DNA from: Tetradesmus obliquus
Lineage: Eukaryota > Chlorophyta > Chlorophyceae > Sphaeropleales > Scenedesmaceae
DNA: 64,000 nt
Direction of reading: 5' to 3'
Assembly (NCBI GenBank): GCA_030272155.1
Contig: CP126196.1
Coordinates: forward strand, 1,364,001-1,428,000
Under the pieces are notes generated by a model that was given only the letters and a program-made list of their open reading frames with translations, did no database searches and was not told the DNA's origin. Below, in pieces: positions 37,461 through 49,677 of this stretch. Numbering within the stretch: position 1 is the first letter of the stretch; every line of letters begins with the position of its first letter. A program made the translations under genes and the position numbers.

Positions 37461-37531
37461 TGTTGCTGCAGCTGCTGCGCTCTCTGCTGCACATACAGCT
37501 GAGTCAACTGCAGCAGCTCAACTGATGCTGC

Positions 37532-37562
<31 letters not shown>

Positions 37563-38742
37563 ACTTCTGCAGCGCCGCTGCCGCCAGCAGTGCTGCCACT
37601 GCGCTGCTGCTGCTGCTGCTGCACTGCAGCCAGCTGCTGCAGCTGCACGCCTCCCAGCCCCTGCACCCCCTGCACCCCTGATGCTGCGCCACTCAGCAGC
37701 GCACACTGTAGTGCCAGAGGCTCCCTGTCTAGCAGCACCACCTCTGCAGCACCTGCCAGGGCAGCTGCAATGCCTGCCACGCCCAGCCCAGCTCCCAGGT
37801 CTGCTACTTTTTTGCCTGCGACAAGCTCCGGCCGCTGCAGCAGCTGCTGTGCAAGTGAGATGGCTGATGGCCACACACGGCACCTGCAGGAAGCACAGTC
37901 AGTACATTCAGCAGGTTGAGGCGTGGTGAGGGAAGGGCAGCGAGACTGAGCTGCCGCCAGGTTACAAGAGTCATCGTTCAACAAGGCAAGTGGTGAATGG
38001 AATGCCGAAAGGCAGCATCACGGCTGTGTGGCAACTGCGAGCTGCATCTGTGTCTCCAGCCAACTGTGCAGTTTTCTCAAGCATGAGCAACTCACCAACT
38101 GCTGCTGTTGCACTCGAGGCATTCAATGCTGACGTGACACCAAGCTCTGCACAGCCCAGCTCACCAGTAGGGCTCTCCATCAATGCCTGCCTCTATGTAC
38201 ATGTCCATCACCTTTTACTAATGCTGGAGCATTGCAAGGCTGCATCTGCATCCTGGACAATCCAAGGCTTTCCCTGACAGCATCAACAGCTGCTGCTGTT
38301 GCACCTTTATCATCTAAGTTGCAGTCAGGCGGCACAGCCCAGCTCACCAGTAGGGGTCTCCATCAATGCCTGCCTCTATGTACATGTCCATCACTGCATC
38401 CACATCCAGCGGCGCCACCAGCCGCAGCACCCGCCCAGCCACGCTGTACTCCTGCTGCATCAGCTGCAGGCCCGGTCCTATGCACACATCCAGGTGGCGG
38501 CCTTCACACGTGCTGCTGCTGCTGCTGGCGCCAGCACTGCTGCTGCCTGGGCTACTGGTGCTCTGGTTGCTGCCATCAGGGCTGCTGCTTGCAGCAGCGA
38601 TGTGCGTAGACTGGCGTAGTGATCTCCGGCTGCTCCAATGCGCTGCCTGGCGCTTTTGAGGGCCTAGGGCGTGGCAGCCCAGCAGCAGTCGGCGAGCAGT
38701 ATGCTGGCTGGCCAACACGGCTGGGGAAGCTATGCCCCTCAT
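36630..38742 (-). CDS. Class I SAM-dependent methyltransferase, lysine-methyltransferase (METTL/Methyltransf_16) type
   Basis: Three exons (38348-38742, 37222-37883, 36630-36949) join in phase to 458 residues. The N-terminus (MRGIASPAVLASQHTARRLL) is Arg/Ser/Ala-rich like a transit peptide. The conserved core starts at GPGLQLMQQEYSVAGRVLRL, then DGDPYWCRVWPSAISLAQQL. SAM-binding motif I VADLGAGLGVAGIAAA is at about 158-172, followed by the acidic post-I VVLLDREPLALQCAL. Long poly-Gln inserts (CTG runs at 37411-37457 and 37531-37562) break the domain before FDVVLACD, and VLYEDTAVEPVAAVVGRLLK follows at the exon 2/3 join. This family methylates protein lysines; the substrate cannot be told. The first exon overlaps another possible coding frame (see 38576-39149), so the true N-terminus is open. 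Confidence 0.85.
38155..38214 (-). repeat. Copy of the methyltransferase exon 1 end
   Basis: The segment matches 38337-38396, including the donor and the codons for the MYIEAGIDGDPYW region. It lies inside the following intron, about 180 bases beyond the real donor. Confidence 0.85.
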
Positions 38743-39149
38743 AATAGCGTAACAGATCAACAATGATTTGAAACTGTGTTAAAACGCCTGCAGACATATA
38801 CAGGCCCGGCTTTCGCGTCAAGCAGTGTCGAGTTACTCACGCAGCTGGGGGCATTGTTGACTTTGTAGTCCCTGTAGCGTGATGGTTTAGCAAACTGAAA
38901 GCTGGAAGCAGGGTGTGATGGACCTACGCGCTCCAATTCGTGAACTCTCAAACCCCAGTTGCCACCCGAAACATCCTCCACCACGGTGACCGTGTCCACA
39001 GAAAGAGACCCAAACACGATCCAGGGAAATCGCTGGCAAGGCTACTTCACATCATCTTCGTGATGCAGGGATGCGTGTTTGAGACCCAGGCTCATGGTGA
39101 CAAGCATCCACCATACACATACATTCAATGTCCAATGATTAAACGTCAT
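38576..39149 (-). CDS. Possible small gene overlapping the methyltransferase start
   Basis: Three blocks (39123-39149, 38841-39032, 38576-38773) join in phase 0 with GTATGT and GTGAGT donors and CCAG/CACAG acceptors, giving 138 residues from MTFNHWTLN to CKQQP. The middle exon (FPWIVFGSLSVDTVTVVEDV, then GGNWGLRVHELERVG) and the start of the last (FQIIVDLLRYYEGHSFPSRV) look like genuine protein, with balanced composition unlike the low-complexity shadows around. I do not recognise the family. The last exon shares 167 bases with methyltransferase exon 1 in another frame on the same strand, so one of the two N- or C-termini may be wrong, or the loci overlap. Confidence 0.45.
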
Positions 39150-39354
39150 GCCACAGCAGCTACTGCATCCTTGCACACAGTGTCAAGGCAGCAGCGTATG
39201 CAACCAACCATGCAACATTCAAAACGAGGTGGCCAACAACGCGGTTTCCACCCAAGTAGCAATGCCTGACACCGTGTCAGCTGAGCAACACCCTGCAACA
39301 ATCCAACTCTGTCCGCAGCAGTGTGTAGCTCTTCACTCTCAAGTCCAATGAAGC

Positions 39355-41923
39355 TCACTGGGTGATCATCAGCTGCAGCTGCAGCTGCAGCTTCGATCTA
39401 CCACCCCGATCAGGGTGCACCAGCCCCTTCTGCCGCAGCTGCCGCTCAAACTCCACATAGCTGCTAAAGCTGCTGATGCCGCAGAAGCCTGGCACACTGA
39501 AGCGCCTGCTCTGGCTCTCTTTGCGCTGCAGCTGTGCTTGCTTCCAGTCCGTGTCGCTGCCTTCAGGGACCTCTGCTGCTGGTGCATCATCATCATCGTC
39601 ATCAGCATCTACAGCAGCAGCACGTGCTGGCTTCGGCAGCACACGGATGCGCACGTTGGCGATGCCTGCGGCACCCTGCAAGCATTGCAGCATGAGGAAG
39701 CGCAAGGAGGTTGGCAAGACCACTTGAAAGTTACAGCGTGTTTTGCGACAGCACATTTTGGGATTACTACTGCTGATACAAATCAGCATTACATATCCAA
39801 CGCCCACAACAACGATGCACTATGTGCTCAGACCAAGTGTTGTTGCGCCACAGCAACTGAGCACCTAGTGCATGTTCTGTTTTACACCGATGCTGTACAG
39901 GCATTGCATGGATCTTCTGGTGTGCCAACCGCAACTGATGCTGCTGTGGCATGCAGCGGCAAGCAACAGTTGTAGTATAGCACTGCAGGCATTGGGTTGT
40001 GGTAACACGCATGCTGTTGGCTGGCCTGCAGCTGCAGTTTTACCTGTGGCATTTCATTGCCAAAGGTGAAGAACAGTGTCAGCTTCCAGCTGCCTGCAGC
40101 TGCAGCTGCTGCTGCTGCTGACGCCGCCGCCGCCGCTGCTGCTGCCGCCGGTGCCGGTGCTGCTGCCTGTGCTGCTGCTGGCGCCCGCGCTGCTGCTGCT
40201 GCTGCTGCTGCTGCTGCAGTTGCTGGCGTTGCCTGCAGCCACGGGCTGTACGTCCTGCCCTGCCATGCAGGGATGCTCCATTGGTACGCCGTAGGTTCCT
40301 GCAAGCCCGCCTCTGCTGCCCCGGGAGCCAGCGCAGCTGTCACTGCTGCTTCCTGCAGCTGCAGCGGCACTGAGTGCTGCAGATCCAGCAGATCAGACAG
40401 ATCAGATGGCATCCTTCTGATGCCCTGCAGCCACAGCCACAGATCTCCATGCTCCGTTCCAGCAAGACCGGAGCCCGTAAACAGCGCCAGCCGCAGCTCC
40501 TTCAACTCTTTGTTATCCACGGCTGACCTGCCGCCTGCCCCTGCCTCATGCATTGCGTCTAGCACGCGAGCACTGCTGGCAGCGAGCGCGGCCAGGGCTA
40601 GTTCCTGTGCGGTGAAGCACTGCGCGATAAACCGCCATCCAGGCAGCACTGACGCGAGGTATACTGCGCTGCAGCTCTGTATGTCGATTGTCTTGCAGAG
40701 CTGCTTCATCTGCTGCAGCGAAGGCTGCTGCTGCTGCGCTGCTGCCCAGCTTTGGATGACATAGATCACTGTGTGCTCGCTTGCTATGCGCGCGCCATTT
40801 GACAGCAGCTTATGCAGTGCCAGCTGCGGCAGCTGCAGCAGCTTTGGCCACAGCACTGCTGTGTCCTGGCACACTACCTCCAGGTCGCCCAGGTCCTGCC
40901 GCACCCTGGCTGCTGCTGCTTCATACAGCGGCTTGTATGCCGCCATCTCAGGGCAGGCAGGGGGCAGGCTGTAGATCTGCAGTGCAGTCTGCCACTGCAG
41001 CTGAGCCGAGGGGTCTGCTGCAAGCAGCTGCAGCTGCTGGCTGGCTGCCTCTGCCACCTTGGGCGCGTCGAGGCTGTCTGCAAGGGTGACCAGCTGCAGC
41101 AGCAGCGGCTGGCTGCACTGCTGCAGCTGCGGCTGCGCCTAGTACATGCAGCGGATGAGCAGCTCACCCACCTCCAGCGAGGGCACCTGCGGGTGTTTGT
41201 GATGTGGGTTTTGTGAGTGCAGGCAGGTGTCGAACCTTGCAGGTGTTTGCAATGTGGTGGGTCTGCACAATGAAGTGCAGGTGATGGATCTTGCAAAAGC
41301 CTGCTGATGCAGCTTTCTTGTGCAAGCTGCAGCGGTCCATGGCGCAGGGCAGGGAGATTTGCGATGCAACGTGCGACTGCATCGCAGTGAGCAGTTGCTG
41401 TACCCTAAGTTAGAGTGCCACAGCAGTACTAGTACAACTGCCAGTGCAATACTCAGCTGCAGCTGTCAGAATTCTGCGTTGCTGCCAAACACACAACCGA
41501 TCCTGTATCAGGTGCTCCTACAACATGCCCTCCGGCTGATGGAATCAGCACCAATGATTGCTGGCTCGCTGTGACATGTCCCACTGCATGCTGGGCACAT
41601 GCCAGGTTCGTTCTCACGTGCAAGACAAGCTCGTTGCCGTCTCCCTCGCTCCAATTTGCTATCCGTGCAGTTATCACGCTGCTGCTGGCGCTCAATATCA
41701 CGTTGTGTCCATGCAGCCTCAGGGACTGCTGATGCTGCTGTTGTGCCTGCTGCTGCATCACAGTTGGCTGCTGGGCGGGCTCTCCGCCCTCCTGCACAGC
41801 TGCATTCTGCTCCGTTCTCTGCTTTGTTGGGCCAGGGCCGTCCGGCGATGGTTCATCGTCCACTACCAACACGATTGAAACATCTGAATGGCGGGGGCTG
41901 TTGAAAAAGGCACTGGCGTCCAT
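39355..41923 (-). CDS. BTB-BACK domain protein with an in-frame TAG
   Basis: Three exons (41618-41923, 40044-41186, 39355-39675) join in phase 0 and total 590 codons. Residues 1-117 form a BTB/POZ fold (HSDVSIVLVVDDE, LHGHNVILSASSSVITARI, NELVLHVPSLEVGELLIRCM), with a Gln-rich insert. The BACK-like helices follow (LLLQLVTLADSLDAPKVAEA, then ARIASEHTVIYVIQSWA), then an Ala-rich stretch of CTG origin. A C-terminal beta-rich domain ends in FERQLRQKGLVHPDRGG. BTB-BACK proteins usually serve as CUL3 ubiquitin-ligase adaptors. Codon 118, right after RCMY at the BTB/BACK boundary, is TAG (41139-41141). Homologous sequence continues in the same frame after it, so this is a premature stop, a sequence error (CAG would fit), or read-through. 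Confidence 0.75.
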
Positions 41924-43214
41924 TGCAATCTACAAGTGCAGATAACCACTGTGTAGAACTGCAGGGTGAAACGTACAAGTCGTGGAAAAGGTGATGTAAA
42001 CGCAAGAGGTGGAAATGTGGTCTGCCGTGCTGTGCTTCAAGGGACTTGTTGCTCATGTACGATTCAGTGCTGTAGTTCATCTCACAGTGTTTCGTCTGCA
42101 CCATTCCAACACTTGTATGTTTGCCAGGTGCACAAGTAGTGTGCCATGTATGTAACCACCGGCATTGTTACATTGGACCGTCCAAGGGGTGACCCGCTGC
42201 CGGTGCTGCGGGTGCGTCCTGCCAAAGCCCTGAGCATAGTTTAAACCCAGCTGCACCAAACTTCACCCATTGGCCCGTGCCATTTACTGTTGGCGTCCCT
42301 GCTCAGCTCAGCTGTCTCCTACAATTGGTTGGGGGCAGCTGCTGCATTCGGTTTACAAAAATGCTTTGATGGGTGACCCCATCACCTCTACTCCCTCCCC
42401 AGACACGCCTACTGGGTTTCGTCGTTTGTATCGTTACAAATTTGTTTGTGTCTGGCAACAGCATCGCCCAGATACCACCACCAGTACAGCTCACAATGTC
42501 CCAGCAGTCAACACAAGCACACACACACACACACGTCTCATTCTGTCAAGTTTGTCATCAATACAGTTTATGCAGGTGCTCGCAGTGCCAAGACTGCACC
42601 GAACACATCTGCTGCCTCTTCTCACACGTACACGCCACTCACCGCTGCTGAGCTGTCACCAGCTAGTCTAGGAGCAAACAATCACTGAATGATCTGTTGC
42701 TCCCTTTCTGAGTGGGCTGCTGCCAGAATGATGGCAGCTGCCAGCACACACAACTACGGCTCTGCTGGCTGCAGCATGCAAGACACGCAGCTTGCTGCCA
42801 CACAGACAGACAAAACAATCACTCCATCCCTTGCCCCTCAAGTACTCCATGCAGCGCTGCTGCACACATATGCATCATGCCCAGAGCAGCAGCAGCAGCA
42901 GTGGCAGCAGCGACGAAAGCACATGCACAGTAGCACCTCTCTCCTGCCTGACACAGCCACACCTCCCTCCGGCCTGACAGCACCTACGCACTCGCTGCGT
43001 TGGTCTGCCACAAGCACTCCCCTGAGTAAACGCACACAGGCACACGGGGTGCCACACTCGCAGCCTGCTCAGGTTCCTCCATGCCTTCTCCAAGCGTGTG
43101 ATGGCAATGCCAACACCCCAAACACCCGGCTACAAGCTGCGCAGCTGTTTTGAACACATTCAAAACCATCCAAACCAGTTCAAATCCAGTTCAAACCTGT
43201 TTGTTCAAATCAGT
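41924..43214. other. Spacer upstream of the BTB gene
   Basis: It should contain the BTB promoter near 41924 and the long 3' untranslated region of the RIQ-type gene ending at 43215. A short (CA)n run lies at about 42515-42533, and a minus-strand TGTAA at 42434-42438 may be a poly(A) signal. No convincing open frame is present. Confidence 0.4.
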
Positions 43215-44792
43215 TTAAACCTTCTGCAGGGAGCCCAGGATGTTTGAGCCGACAAACGCAGCCACTGCAGCAGCACCCAGGCCGGCAGCGCCCACCGCCT
43301 GGGCAGCCACCAGTGCTGGGGTGTCGTCAGGCACAGCAAACACCAGCGCAGCGGCACCAGCAGCAGCCACCAGGCCCAGGGTGCTCAGCAGGCCGGGGGT
43401 ACCCCTGTTGCAGCAGCAGCAGAATAATAATAATATTAAGCATAGGTTTCAGCGACATGTGCAGCGGGAACGGAGCATTGTGGTGCAGGCAGATGCAGCG
43501 TGCTTACGCTTTCCTTGCATCTGGCTGCATGCCAATCAACTGGCCGCAAGTTGATCAACCAATGACAGGCCGCACTTGCGACAGTCGAATTGATGGTGCG
43601 GGGACGCTGGCCCCATAGAGTGTTGCTATGGCTGGTTTGGTCACAAATTCGATTGTAGCCGTGCATCGCTGACATGGTGCGGCTGGTTTGTGGCAGGCAA
43701 GCTCATTTCCTGTCAGCCGCGCCTGCTTGCTGAGACGCCCCTGCTTGCAGGATGCACAGCTTCCAACCCCAGCTCACTTGTCTGCCACAAAAGCATCACA
43801 CACTCACTTGTCAGCCACCAGGGTGAGGATGCCTGCCTTCTCCGCCTTTTGCTTGTTGCTATACATTACCGCCTTGCTTGTTACTACATTTGCCGTTTGT
43901 GATCAGATCATCATGCACTCACTTGTCCGCCACCAGGGTGAGGATGCCTGCCTTCTCCGCCTTGCTGAGCAGGCCGCTCTTCTCGATCTGGCTTAGCGTC
44001 AGCCCGCTGGACTCGAGCTTGGACAGCAGCCCGAGCTCCTCAACCTTGGACAGCAGGCCCAGCTCCTCAATCCTGCGGTTGCAAGAAAAAGTGAGCAAGC
44101 TTTGACAAGCGTGTTTCAGGCGGTGTTTCAGCTGCATGCAGATTAATTGTGATGGGGTGAGGATGGGAGCCCTAGCTGCTGTTGGTTCTAGGAGCACCAT
44201 GGTATATGCTTGCAAACGCTGCTGGCGGCCACCTGCATGCCGCTGCTGCATTGCATGCGCAGTGTGAGGAGCATGTCTAGCTGCGCTGATCGTACCAGCG
44301 GAGAATCAGTGTCACCTGGCCAGCACGGTGAGGCCAGTGGCTGAGTTCTTGGTGCTCTGCTTGGCAGCAGTGGAGGCCCTGGCCACAACGGACACGCTGG
44401 CCCGCCTGGCAGCCCTTGCCGGGGCGACAGCACGCTTCTGCGATACATAACAACGAGAATTGAAGTAGGTGCGTGAAATTGTCGTGCGCTCTGCTGACGG
44501 CACGCAACATGGCTGGCCAGAAATGCACCACCAGCTGCAGGCCCTGCTCCGTGTAACTTGCACCTTGCAGCTGCATGCACGGCTATCTGGATGCGTGAAT
44601 ACAACCAATTTCAGCAGCAAAAAAGGTTATTCTGCAGCTGTATATCCACAAATGCGATTCGCGGCATCGGCAGCTCCACTTGCTCCGACCTGACTGCATG
44701 CATGCTTGCGATCTGCTTATGCTACCACATCAATTTAGCATACAAGATTGCCTGAGGAGCTCACAACCGCTGACCTGCATTGCCAGAGCCAT
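43215..44792 (-). CDS. DUF1118/RIQ-type thylakoid membrane protein
   Basis: Four exons (44775-44792, 44316-44437, 43923-44072, 43215-43404) join in phase to 159 residues. The first exon encodes only MALAMQ; with the second (KRAVAPARAARRASVSVVAR) it makes a chloroplast transit peptide. The third encodes a repeated amphipathic pattern: IEELGLLSKVEELGLLSKLE, SGLTLSQIEKSGLLSKAEKA, GILTLVADK. The last encodes two hydrophobic segments (LLSTLGLVAAAGAAALVFAV and LVAAQAVGAAGLGAAAVAAF) and ends SNILGSLQKV. The architecture fits the DUF1118 family, which includes plant RIQ1/RIQ2, grana proteins affecting LHCII organisation and non-photochemical quenching. I assign the family from memory of these repeats. 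It is encoded near unrelated genes, with no operon-like context. Confidence 0.85.
43796..43851 (-). repeat. Copy of the RIQ-type exon 3 end
   Basis: The segment matches 43916-43971, covering CACTCAC|TTGTC at the donor and the codons for KAEKAGILTLVADK. It lies in the next intron, about 125 bases past the real donor. Confidence 0.9.
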
Positions 44793-46492
44793 TGTGTGTG
44801 TCGGTGTTGGTGCGGGTGAAGAAGGAGCGAAGCAGAGGTGTGGATGGGTGACCTGAGAGCGAGAGTGAAGCTGTAAAGGTGCGTCCTGCAACTGGTTGTA
44901 GGCGCTATGTAGCTGCGGCACAAGCTGTGGTGGTGGTTAGTCAATGACACTGTCACAATCTGAGCGTCAGGCCTCAACTGCTGGCAGTCCAGGTGTTCAG
45001 GCCGGTCCGTACGGCGCCAAAGTCCAGACGATTGTAACCGGAGCACCAAATGCTGTAGGATGCTGTGCAGAACTGTTGGCCATGCTTACAGCCATGCCCA
45101 GCGATGCACAAAAACACGGCGGCCTGAGCAGCAGCCCAGCCTGATACCCTCCGGCTCATTGCTAAAGCAGAGCACACCACACGGTGCGTCATCACATTGT
45201 GACCATACTCAGGCATTGCATCCGTAGCAACCACAAATGCTGCACGCCCTCACATGTCAGTCCAGTACAGCTGTGTGCAATGCAACTTGCATTCTGTTGA
45301 AGTTGCTGACACTGCTGCAGCGCCCAGGGACGGGGCAACAGTAAAACAACACATATAAAGTGATCTCGCCAAAGTGGCACATTCCACTGCACCAGCTGAT
45401 GCACAATCTGTAGGAAACCCGCTGCTGAAACAACATGACAGTCATAGGCATGGTAAATGCACAGCTGTGCACATGCCAGCAATGCTTTGCTGGCCCAGCA
45501 TTGTCCGGGACCAGTTGTCATTCAAGGTATAACGATGCGGATGATTTTCTGAACATCTCCACTGGCAGCCAACATCATTCAAACTGCTGTGCATTTGAGA
45601 TCCGCCCACCAAGCAGTTCACTGTACTGCTGGAAGTGCTGCAATGCCGCATGCCTGTGCACGCGGTACATTGGCAGCAGGTTCGAAAAATCACTGAAAAA
45701 TCTAGGCGCTGCGCAGGCAGCCGCTCTGCGACAAGTTATGGAATTGGCACAAACAATGCTTGACCAAGCAGGCCACCATACTGTGCGCGGCAGTCAAGCC
45801 ACAAATGCTGGTGCGGCAACGCACATGAATGAATCCAGCAGCTACATGCAGAAAATGAAAGAACACCCATTTGTCTGGCCATGGCGGCCATGTCAATTGT
45901 CATATGTCATTTGTCAGCCTGTGCACGCGTTCTGCTGTGCCATGCTATGTGTGTCCTCAACATGTCAACCCTTGGCTGCTCACAGGCGGGCACGGTTGCT
46001 GTCTGTACCATCACAACTGAGCATGTGCGTAGCCACAGCACTTGTTTCCTTCAAGAACACCCTGGCATTGCTGCCATGCATGAAAACCCCAAGTCGGCTC
46101 AGAAGGCTTTCTGTGCACCAACTGCACAACCATTTAATAAGAAATATGACAACCGCCGCCTCCAACACTGTGCCAACATTCGCATGCACAGCAAAGCACT
46201 GGATGGTATGCTGCTGACGTCATCCATACGCGCCATGCATTGCTGGCTGAGACACTCAAACACAGGGTCGCCGTTAAATTTGACGCCCTGCACAACCTAG
46301 CATTAGTAGTACCAACTCATTGCAGCAGGCACGCCACCATTTGGACACCATTGCACAGCTGTTGTCTCGATCACCACGACTGCACCACTCACCCAACCAA
46401 CACAACCATCGCCTACCGCTGCATGCGTGTCGGAACATGGGCAAGTCGTCATATGCCACGCAAGAAATAACAATAACAACGCCAACGCCAGC
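44793..46492. other. Spacer between the RIQ-type gene and the sulfatase
   Basis: It includes the RIQ promoter above 44792 and sequence downstream of the sulfatase stop. An open frame lies on the plus strand (see 45435-46217). A minus-strand open segment at about 46099-46299 (GVKFNGDPVFECLSQQCMAR after a GTGCAG acceptor) could be a further sulfatase exon, but its phase does not match the last donor-like site. Confidence 0.35.
45435..46217 (+). CDS. Hypothetical 260-residue open frame
   Basis: A single uninterrupted frame starts with ATG (MTVIGMVNAQLCTCQQCFAG) and ends at 46217. It is Cys/His-rich in its first third (CCAFEIRPP, YCWKCCNAACLC), with one helical stretch (FEKSLKNLGAAQAAALRQVM). 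I recognise no domain. Base composition is lower in GC than the confident exons and there are no splice features. It may be a chance frame or a real intronless gene. Confidence 0.25.
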   Translation: MTVIGMVNAQLCTCQQCFAGPALSGTSCHSRYNDADDFLNISTGSQHHSNCCAFEIRPPSSSLYCWKCCNAACLCTRYIGSRFEKSLKNLGAAQAAALRQVMELAQTMLDQAGHHTVRGSQATNAGAATHMNESSSYMQKMKEHPFVWPWRPCQLSYVICQPVHAFCCAMLCVSSTCQPLAAHRRARLLSVPSQLSMCVATALVSFKNTLALLPCMKTPSRLRRLSVHQLHNHLIRNMTTAASNTVPTFACTAKHWMVCC

Positions 46493-48437
46493 TCACCCGC
46501 AAGTCTCCATGCATCCGGGAGGGCCGTTATAGATGCAGGGCCGGTACAGCGACCTGAATGTCATCTGGCCTTCCATCCAGTTGTACTTGTGGCGCAGCTG
46601 CTGCCACATATGTTCAGTGCTGCCAGGCCTGCCTGCTGCAGCAGGCGCTGCATTATTTGAAGAGCCCGAGAATTGGAAGTCTGCCCTTGCTTCGGCAATA
46701 GCCTCCTGCCGCACACGCCGCTCAAACTCAACCATGTCATCTGACGGTTTGAAATGCTCGTAACGCGCGGGCTCAGGCGAGGTGCCCAGCGGGCCAATCA
46801 CATCAGCAGGCATACCAACAGGCACACCACTCATGACAGCAGCAGCAGCAGCAGCAGCAGCAGTGTCAGATGCGACTTCTACTGCGGCATCGTCTTCGAC
46901 GCTGCCTGGCCTGCGGACTGGTGCTCGTTTGTCTGGGATGTCAGTCGGCACCAGCCGCATAGCAACCAGGCGGAATAGCCAGCCGCCGTCGCTGCTGCTG
47001 CCGCGGCGGCTGCCGCCTCTTCTGGCTGCCGCTGTATCTGGCCCAGCCGCCGGCCCTGTGCCTGATGCAGCTGTTCCTGCAGCAGTGCCGTTTGCTGCTG
47101 TGGCGTTGTTTTTCACTGGGACGATGTCCACGAGCTTCAAGCAGAGCTCCGAGTCTACTTTTGATGCTTCCATGCGCACGCTGCCGAAATGCGCGCCATC
47201 CCTCTGCAGTAATGCGGTGGAGACAGCAGGCAGCAGCAGCCGTCACCACATGCAGAGCAGAGGAGCTGTGCAACATTGTGCATGGCTGTAGTGTATCATC
47301 CTGTTGAGGCTTTCCGCACACGCGTGGGCGAATGCTGCTCTCAAGGAGCAGGACTAGAGGCGCGGAGTCGCTTTTCCATGCTTAGTGGCCGTTGACACAC
47401 AAAACCCTCTGACCGTATGAGGGATCATAGTTGCATGTGGGTCCTGGCACCACCTTGAGCACCCAGTATGAATATGAGCCACGACGTGCTTGTTCACAGG
47501 TCTACAAGGTCTAAAGCAGAATTTCAATACTAAATACTAGTAAACCTAGTATCAGCGGCTCACCTCATCTGTAACGGACTGCAGCTTTGAAAAGGTGCGC
47601 CGCCGCCGAGCTCCATGCTGGATGATGTCAAGCTGGAACAAGGCACGCAGCCCGGGGAGCTGCACATGATACATGACGATGATTTGATAGGTGGCTGTTT
47701 GCACAGGCTGCACAGCAGCAGCAGCAGCAGCAGAATAGACGAAGACACACACTTGAGGGAGTGTGAGGGGCGTTGTGAGCCAGCCTGAGCATGCGCTGTG
47801 TGCAGCTGTTGTGCTTGCATGCATGGCGTGCGCTGTGCGCAGCTGTGCTTGCATTCATGGCGTACGTGCTGCATCATTGATCGCAGCTACCTTGCACCAC
47901 ACCACCGTGACAGCCGTGCGTGGCCATGCCAGCACTTTGCAAATGCCTTTGCTTTACCCCTGATGTAACAAGCATTCTTATGCATACACCCTTGGCCAAG
48001 CCAGCGCGAGAGAGGAGGCTGAACACCAGCCTCATTGCGACACCATGCCTTCGTTTGAATCGGCAACCAGGTTTGTAACAGTGTTTGTAACAGTGTCAGT
48101 AACACACAAAATAACATCCTCACCCTGATCTTCCAGCAGCCAAAGTCGTTGACCGAGGTGTAGTTCACGATGCTGTCTACCGCCATGCTGCCCCGCCGCA
48201 GCTGCACAATGCCAGAAGCCTCCACATTGCTGGGATCTGTGTCAGTCAGAGCAGCGCCTCCTAGCCCCAGAAGATACACCGGTTTTGTGAAGGAGTGAGG
48301 CTCTGCTAACACAGAGTCCCACCACTCTTTTGCGGCCGTGTTGAACAGCGCCGCGATGCTTTTGCGGCCCTGCTGGTCTGTGATCTCGTTGCAGGGCAGC
48401 TCGATGTATGAGCCGTTGGCCAGCCTGCAAACAGCAG

Positions 48438-48470
<33 letters not shown>

Positions 48471-48668
48471 GTTGCTCAAATGCAGCCGCTTCCCTCCAAC
48501 CTTTCAGGCAGTCTTGCACAGGATGGATGCAGCCGCATTACAAGGCAACAAGATGCAGCGTTGCCGCTTGAGCCATCACATCGCAGAGCTGGCGTGCTGA
48601 AGCGCCGTGCCACAGCCTCACCTGTAGACCTTGTCCGTCCTGCCGTACCACTTGTACTCGCCATACCT

Positions 48669-48710
<42 letters not shown>

Positions 48711-49115
48711 CGCAGCAGCAGCAGCAGCAGCAGCAGCACAAGTCAGTCAGCACCAGCATGGCATGCAGCAGAATCAATGCAAGGGAAGCAGCAGTGTCCA
48801 CAACGCACCTTCCCACAATGCAGTGCTTCATCACATTGTTGCCATCTTCGTCTGTGTATGCCAGCAGCGGCTGCGGCTTCAACACCTCCCTGCAGGGCAG
48901 CAGCAACAGCAGCAGCAGCAGCAGCAGGGCTGGTCACTACATTCGACCCACGTGCACAAACATATTTTGAAGTCTGTAGTGAGTTGAGAACCTCAGGCGA
49001 GCATGCTACAGGTTCAACCGCAGGAACAGGAACAGGAGCAGTAAATGACTGTGCAGTTGGTGCACTTGCTGGCCATCACCATGCAAACTCATCACTGCCA
49101 AGGCTCCTTCTCTGC

Positions 49116-49204
<89 letters not shown>

Positions 49205-49641
49205 CATTATTATTGTTTTGTGTTTGCCGACAAGCTACTTGCTAGCTTTGACAGCGCACCTGTCAGGGCCGAGGGTGGGCAGCAGCTTTGACATAAGCTG
49301 CGTGATTGGCGGGCACTGCTCTGGCTTGCCTGCTGACACCAAGGTGAACTGCACTCGGTTTGTTTGGCGGGGAGTGGCGCTGGCATTCGGCTGCAGCAGG
49401 TTGGCAAAGCTGTGGCCGGACTGCAGATGTAATAAGTTGAAGGCAGCAGAGCAGCCAGCAACCCAGCAGGCAGGCAGGCAGGCAGGCAAGTGATTGATTG
49501 AATGCAGCTCGGCCTGCTGTTGTCAACAACACTGAACCCTGTGAGGGTTTGCATTGGGAGAGCAGACATGCCTGGCAGGGACCACCCTTTCAGAGCACAG
49601 ACAAACATGTAGCACAGCGTGGCGTCACATGCGCTTGTGTC

Positions 49642-49677
<36 letters not shown>

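Noticed and set aside
48408-49493. 361-codon plus-strand frame with a long poly-Ile run
   Set aside because: The frame is built from CAG and ATT microsatellites lying antisense to sulfatase exons and introns.
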